43,547 nucleotides of DNA from JAOPZW01 sp036379935 (GTDB taxonomy: Bacteria; Actinomycetota; Thermoleophilia; Solirubrobacterales; Solirubrobacteraceae), in the NCBI GenBank assembly GCA_036379935.1, contig DASVFT010000104.1:1-43547 (forward strand). Reading direction: 5' to 3'. Below the pieces are notes generated by a model. The model ran no database searches. It was not told where the DNA came from and was given only the letters and a program-made list of their open reading frames with translations. Positions 40,073 through 43,547 of this stretch are shown in pieces (within the stretch, counting starts at the first letter, position 1; each line of letters begins with the position of its first letter). A program made the position numbers and the translations under genes.

Positions 40073-40552
40073 TCAGGCGCTGAGGATGCGGGCCGCGAGG
40101 TGGCCGGCGTTGCGCGCGTTGTCGAGGCCGACGCACGCCACGGGGACGCCGGGAGGCATCTGGGCGATCGAGAGGATCGCGTCGAGGCCGCCGAGCGCGC
40201 TCAAGCGGCTGGAGAGCGGCACGCCGACGACGGGCAGGTCGCTGTGAGCGGCGGCGACGCCCGGCAGCGCGGCCGACAGGCCGGCGCCGGCGATGATGAC
40301 GCGCAGCCCCCGCATGCGCGCGTTGCGGCAGTACTCGGCCACGGTGTCGGGGTCGCGGTGGGCCGACATCACGCGGATCTCGTAGCGGATCCCGTTCTCG
40401 GAGAGGACCTCGCCCGCCTTCTCCATCTCGGGCAGGTCCGACTTCGAGCCCATGATGATCCCGACGAGCGGCGTGTCGACGTCGAGCTCGGCGAACTCGG
40501 TCTCCGCTTCGGTCTCGGTTACGGCATCGGTCTGCGCGCCGGAGTGGGTCAT
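40073..40552 (-). CDS. purE: N5-CAIR mutase (PurE, class I)
   Basis: A 159-residue PurE. The core starts at about residue 29: LVGIIMGSKSDLPEMEKAGEVLSENGIRYEIRVMSAHRDPD, with GSKSD and SAHR as active-site motifs, then IIAGAGLSAALPGVAAAH and VPLSS. The first ~28 residues are an acidic Thr/Glu-rich extension. Class I PurE works with PurK; no purK lies in the window. The ATG 40552 overlaps the purD stop (ATGA). Confidence 0.94.
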   Translation of the reverse strand: MTHSGAQTDAVTETEAETEFAELDVDTPLVGIIMGSKSDLPEMEKAGEVLSENGIRYEIRVMSAHRDPDTVAEYCRNARMRGLRVIIAGAGLSAALPGVAAAHSDLPVVGVPLSSRLSALGGLDAILSIAQMPPGVPVACVGLDNARNAGHLAARILSA

Positions 40553-41814
40553 GCCATTCGCTCCACGGCCCGCAGCGCGATGTCGCGGCGCAGCTGCCGG
40601 CCCTCGAAGGTGATCAGATCGGCCGCAGCATAAGCGGCGTCCCGGGCGCCAGCCGGGCCGTCGCCCAGGGCGGTCACGTTGAGCACGCGGCCGCCGGCGG
40701 TGACGACGTCGCCGCCCGCGGCGGCGGCCGTCCCCGCGTGCGTGACCTCGACGTCCGCCGGCACGTCGTCGAGGCCGGCGATGACGTCGCCGGTCGACGG
40801 CGATTCGGGGTAGCCGGGCGCGGCCAGCACGACGCTCACGGCCCAGCGCTCGTCCCACTCGGGGTCGTCGCCCCCCAGGCCGCCGGGCACGGTCGTGCGC
40901 TGCACCAGGTCGAGGAAGTCCGAGCGCAGCCGGGGCAGCACGGCCTGCGTCTCGGGATCGCCGAAGCGCACGTTGAACTCGAGCACGCGCGGCCCCTGGT
41001 CGGTGAGCATGAGGCCGGCGTAGAGGCAGCCGTGGAACGGCGTGCCGCGGTGGCGCAGCTCATCGATCACCGGCTGGTGGACGGTGCGCACCATCTCCTC
41101 GATGGCGGCGCGATCGATGCCGGCGACCGGCGAGTAGGACCCCATGCCGCCGGTGTTCGGCCCGCGGTCGCCGTCGAAGATGCGCTTGTAGTCCTGCGCG
41201 GGCGCCATCGGGACGGCGGTCTCGCCGTCGCACAGCGCCAGCAGCGAGAGCTCCTCGCCTTCGAGCAGCTCCTCGACGATGACACGACCGGCGCCGAAGC
41301 GCTGCTCCTCCAGGAAGGCCTCGAGCGTGGCGCGTGCCTCGGCTTCGTCGTCGGCGAGGACGACGCCCTTGCCGGCCGCCAGGCCGTCGAACTTGAGGAC
41401 CACCGGGTAGCGCTCGATCGAGCTCATCCCGTCCTCCACCGTCTCGACTGCCCGCCAGGCCGCGGTGGCGACCCCCGCGGCCTCCATGAGCTCCTTGGCG
41501 AAGGCCTTGGAGCCCTCGAGCTGCGCCACCTCGCGGCCGGGTCCGAAGGCGGTGATGCCGCGTGCCGCGAGCTCGTCGACGAGGCCGGCCACCAGCGGCC
41601 CCTCGGGGCCGACGACGACCAGATCGACGCCCTCGCGCTCGGCCGCGTCGGCGGTGCCCGTGATGTCCTCGACGCCGACGTCGAGGAGGCGTGCGTCGCG
41701 TGCGATCCCGGGATTGCCCGGCGAGCAGATCACCTCGGGGCGCTGGGGGGAGCGCAGCAGCGCCCGCACGATCGCGTGCTCGCGCCCACCCGCGCCGACG
41801 ACGAGGACCTTCAC
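40549..41814 (-). CDS. purD: Phosphoribosylamine-glycine ligase
   Basis: A 421-residue ATP-grasp enzyme joining phosphoribosylamine and glycine. Motifs: VLVVGAGGREHAIVRAL at the N-terminus, VGPEGPLVAGLVDEL, VVLKFDGLAAGKGV, the ATP-grasp segments VIVEELLEGEELSLLALCDG and DYKRIFDGDRGPNTGGMGSYSP, and LEFNVRFGDPETQAVLPR. The start is GTG 41814, three bases after the GYD gene stop. It overlaps purE by 4 bp. Confidence 0.96.
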   Translation of the reverse strand: MKVLVVGAGGREHAIVRALLRSPQRPEVICSPGNPGIARDARLLDVGVEDITGTADAAEREGVDLVVVGPEGPLVAGLVDELAARGITAFGPGREVAQLEGSKAFAKELMEAAGVATAAWRAVETVEDGMSSIERYPVVLKFDGLAAGKGVVLADDEAEARATLEAFLEEQRFGAGRVIVEELLEGEELSLLALCDGETAVPMAPAQDYKRIFDGDRGPNTGGMGSYSPVAGIDRAAIEEMVRTVHQPVIDELRHRGTPFHGCLYAGLMLTDQGPRVLEFNVRFGDPETQAVLPRLRSDFLDLVQRTTVPGGLGGDDPEWDERWAVSVVLAAPGYPESPSTGDVIAGLDDVPADVEVTHAGTAAAAGGDVVTAGGRVLNVTALGDGPAGARDAAYAAADLITFEGRQLRRDIALRAVERMA

Positions 41815-41817
41815 GCG

Positions 41818-42099
41818 CTAGAGCGAGGCGATGAAGTCGTCGACCGGGATGGCCGAGAGCGTCTCGTAGTGCACGGTGCCGCGGGAGCCCAGCTCGAGCG
41901 AGACTCGCGCCATCGTCTGCTCGTCCGGCGCCTCGACGACGTTGACGAAGTCGAAACGACCCAGCGTCGCCCACTGCGCCTTGACCTGCGCCCCGAGCTG
42001 CTCGATCTCCTTGTTCACCTCGCGGATGCGCTGCGGGTTGTTCTTGATCGTCTGGACGCCCTCGGGCGTGAGCGTCGAGAGCATGATGTAGGTGGGCAT
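41818..42099 (-). CDS. GYD-domain protein, first gene of the purDE operon
   Basis: A 93-residue protein of the GYD (DUF3303-like dimeric alpha-beta barrel) family: MPTYIMLSTLTPEGVQTIKNNPQRIREVNKEIEQLGAQVKAQWATLGRFDFVNVVEAPDEQTMARVSLELGSRG, then a final helix. The family is widespread and has no defined function to my knowledge. It ends three bases before purD and so probably leads that operon. ATG 42099 is preceded by a TACAAC hexamer seven bases upstream (minus strand), compatible with a leaderless transcript; that promoter sits in a duplicated 39-bp unit. Confidence 0.85.
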   Translation of the reverse strand: MPTYIMLSTLTPEGVQTIKNNPQRIREVNKEIEQLGAQVKAQWATLGRFDFVNVVEAPDEQTMARVSLELGSRGTVHYETLSAIPVDDFIASL

Positions 42100-42104
42100 G
42101 GGGC

Positions 42105-42182
42105 GCGTTGTATCCCATCCGGCGCCGGCGCGCACGTGGCCTAGCGTTGTATCCCATCCGGCGCCGGCGCGCACGTCGCCTA
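42105..42182. repeat. Two tandem 39-bp units upstream of the GYD-purD operon
   Basis: Units 42105-42143 and 42144-42182 differ at one base. Each contains TACAAC on the minus strand (42107-42112 and 42146-42151). The end of the second unit supplies the TAG stop of the serine hydrolase gene. It is a recent duplication of the intergenic promoter region. Confidence 0.85.
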
Positions 42183-42971
42183 GAGCGGCGAGAGCACGAG
42201 CGCAGGCCCCAGTCCGCGCAGAAGCCGCGCGAACACGCCGCGCAGCGTCTGCTGACCGTAGGCGTGATCGGGGTTGCCCGTGGTGAGCACGGCGGCCGCC
42301 ACGCGATCGGACCCGTGGACCAGCAGCGCGACCTGGTGGTCGACGAGGCCGGTGCCGGCGCCCCACCCGCCCTTGAAGTACAGGCGCCATCCGTCGGGGC
42401 GCGCCTTGCCGATGCCCCAGCGCTGGCTGGGGACGATCGAAGCGAGCAGGCGCAGCGCGGTGGCGCGGTGGCGGGCGACGACGTGGGCCTCGAAGTGCAG
42501 GAAGAACCGCGTCTGGTCGGAGGCGTCGATGAGGCTCCCGCCCCAGACGATCGGGTTGAGCCGAAAGCGGCTCATGCCCACCCGGCGCGCGGTCGCCTGC
42601 ACGCGCCGCGCGCCGACGAAGGCCAGCACGCGGTTGGCGGCTTGGTTGTCCGAGCGCCGGATCATGGGGTCGATGAGGGCGTGGTCGGCGGGCCGCAGCG
42701 GTCGACCGCGGACGGCGGGGTGGTCGAGGTAGGCCACCAGGAGCAGCGCCTTGACGACGCTGGCCGAGTGCACGGGGCTCGTGCGGCGATAGCCCCACAG
42801 CCCGTGCTCGGTCCGCACGGCGAAGCGAACCTCGCCCTTGCGCGTCTGCGCGTAGGCGACGGCTTCGCGGACGTGCGGCACCCAGCCCGCCGCGGGCGCG
42901 GCGGCCGGCACCGCCAGCGCGGCGATCAGGACGGCCGAGCCGAGCAGCGCACGCGGATCCCGGGCGGGCAC
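42180..42971 (-). CDS. Secreted class A beta-lactamase-fold serine hydrolase
   Basis: A 263-residue exported protein with a signal peptide (about residues 8-28). It has the penicillin-recognising motifs: S71-V-V-K74 in VHSASVVKALLLVAYLD, SDN at 107-109 in MIRRSDNQAANRVL, and KGG in YFKGGWGAGTGLVDHQVALL. The catalytic Glu of the class A omega loop (ExxxN) is not obvious, which favours a transpeptidase/carboxypeptidase-like or unknown hydrolase over an antibiotic-destroying beta-lactamase. The protein is predicted to act at the cell wall. It ends in the second 39-bp repeat and may be transcribed into the GYD-purD operon, though the duplicated promoter lies between. Confidence 0.83.
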   Translation of the reverse strand: MPARDPRALLGSAVLIAALAVPAAAPAAGWVPHVREAVAYAQTRKGEVRFAVRTEHGLWGYRRTSPVHSASVVKALLLVAYLDHPAVRGRPLRPADHALIDPMIRRSDNQAANRVLAFVGARRVQATARRVGMSRFRLNPIVWGGSLIDASDQTRFFLHFEAHVVARHRATALRLLASIVPSQRWGIGKARPDGWRLYFKGGWGAGTGLVDHQVALLVHGSDRVAAAVLTTGNPDHAYGQQTLRGVFARLLRGLGPALVLSPL

Positions 42972-42987
42972 GCGCGGAGCTTAGGGG

Positions 42988-43130
42988 GCGGCCCGGAGCG
43001 CTCTCCGCATGAGCCTGCCGCGGTCTGCGGGCAGGGCAGTGCGGGAAGGTGAGATCGGCGCGGCCCGGCGCGCTCTCCGCATGAGCCTGCCGCGGTCTGC
43101 GGGCAGGGCAATGAGGGAAGTGAGATCGGC
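42988..43130. repeat. Two tandem copies of a ~72-bp repeat
   Basis: Copies 42988-43059 and 43060-43130 are nearly identical (few substitutions, one single-base deletion). The region from 42972 to the right edge (576 bp) has no gene that I can support and consists of this repeat, a heptamer array, a long hairpin and an inverted, diverged third copy. Confidence 0.85.
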
Positions 43131-43185
43131 GCTTGCGGCCTCCGTCCGGGGCGGCGGCGGGTCGCGTGCCCGTGCACCGGGCGCG

Positions 43186-43234
43186 GCGCGAGGCGCGAGG
43201 CGCGAGGCACGGGGCGCGAGGCACGAGGCGCGTG
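43186..43234. repeat. Heptanucleotide array, seven units
   Basis: Seven consecutive 7-bp units of the type GCGCGAG with variants GCACGGG, GCACGAG and GCGCGTG. A simple-sequence tract of this kind is prone to slippage. Confidence 0.85.
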
Positions 43235-43280
43235 CATCTCGCACCTACCGTGCGTGTTGGCCCGCAGGGCGCATCACTTT

Positions 43281-43380
43281 CGTCACACCTCACGATGTGC
43301 TCCAGGGGGTGGGCCGTCTTAAGCATGTATATGACGCACAAGACAGCCCACCCCCTCGCGCCCTCCAACGAGATGTGACG
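43281..43380. other. ~100-bp long inverted-repeat element (hairpin, MITE-like or ncRNA/terminator)
   Basis: Outer arms CGTCACA (43281-43287) and TGTGACG (43374-43380) are perfect, and the match continues as CCTC against TCTC. Inner arms of 17 bp (43304-43320 and 43340-43356) pair with one mismatch. The 19-nt loop contains TATAT, which is AT-rich for this genome. It has no coding potential that I trust. Possible explanations are a miniature transposable element, a bidirectional terminator for genes beyond the edge, or a structured RNA. Confidence 0.6.
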
Positions 43381-43480
43381 ACACTCGCGCACCGTGTGCA
43401 AGAACAGCGGCGGCTCTGCGCAAGAGTGGCGATCGCGCCGGAAAGCCCCCACGCCAAGCCCCCGCCGCCGACCAGCGACC

Positions 43481-43547
43481 CTTCCGCCCTCATTGCCCTG
43501 CCCGCGAACCGCGGGAAGCGCGAGAGGAGAGCGGCGGCCCGGCGAGC
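43481..43547. repeat. Diverged inverted copy of the 72-bp repeat, cut by the window edge
   Basis: CCCTCATTGCCCTGCCCGC (43487-43505) matches the reverse complement of the repeat at 43060-43130 exactly; the following ACCGCGG and GGAGAGCG also match, with diverged bases between. Together with the two direct copies it brackets the hairpin element. Confidence 0.6.

Noticed and set aside
42105..42182. Attachment site or IS-flanking repeat
   Set aside because: The two 39-bp copies are directly adjacent with nothing between them, which indicates tandem duplication rather than insertion.
42180..42971. Antibiotic-resistance beta-lactamase
   Set aside because: SxxK, SDN and KGG are present but the class A ExxxN omega-loop glutamate is not apparent, so a resistance call is not supported.

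Overview
The window is very GC-rich and gene-dense. It reads as a chromosomal segment of a high-GC actinobacterium, most likely of the Thermoleophilia/Solirubrobacterales group. This is inferred from gene content and codon use, not from a marker gene: ECF sigma next to a CU044_5270-type protein, tandem HD-GYP proteins, DUF5996, a KimA/KdpDE potassium operon, GTG/TTG starts and many 4-bp stop/start overlaps.

Layout. 1-3.3 kb (minus strand): a DsbA-like thioredoxin/VKOR disulfide pair, a truncated ribbon-helix-helix gene at the edge, and a sigma factor followed by an anti-anti-sigma (STAS) and an anti-sigma kinase. 3.4-9.2 kb: a GH1 beta-glucosidase, an iron-like locus (FTR1-related COG4280 permease, a small membrane protein, an unrecognised internally duplicated membrane protein, a Fur-family regulator and two iron-box-like operators), a secreted FG-GAP protein and an SRPBCC-like protein. 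9.4-13.5 kb: a kimA-kdpD-kdpE potassium operon preceded by a phased direct-repeat operator. 13.6-20 kb: four tRNA genes (Asp, Val, Glu, Lys), a large secreted beta-propeller protein, a TauE/SafE permease, a CsoR-controlled ArsP-type permease fused to a YHS domain, and an atypical SDR. 20-23.5 kb: an MFS exporter divergent from an HxlR regulator with a striking double operator, a DUF892 protein with a histone-H1-like tail, and YCII and RidA genes.

23.5-42.1 kb is a purine island. Purine biosynthesis genes lie on the minus strand in several short operons: purH(-ridA-YCII), recQ-purN, purC-purS-purQ-purL-purF, purB, and GYD-purD-purE-membrane protein. Between them are plus-strand genes: an acidic small protein, ECF sigma plus partner, HD-GYP and DUF5996. 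Together they cover PRPP to IMP except PurM and PurK, which are not in the window, plus PurB, which also serves AMP synthesis. The last 1.4 kb holds a class-A-beta-lactamase-fold secreted hydrolase and about 575 bp of non-coding repeats, including a long hairpin element.

The best candidates for undescribed biology are: (i) the Fur-linked membrane protein whose two halves repeat an LHxxW...DYxExP signature, next to an FTR1-like permease with two ExxE motifs; (ii) the permease-YHS fusion under CsoR; (iii) the double GTTGCWTCATGCAAC operator; (iv) the phased GTYAAG operator of the KimA/KdpDE operon; and (v) the structured repeats at the right edge. All family calls come from reading motifs; no database search was run.
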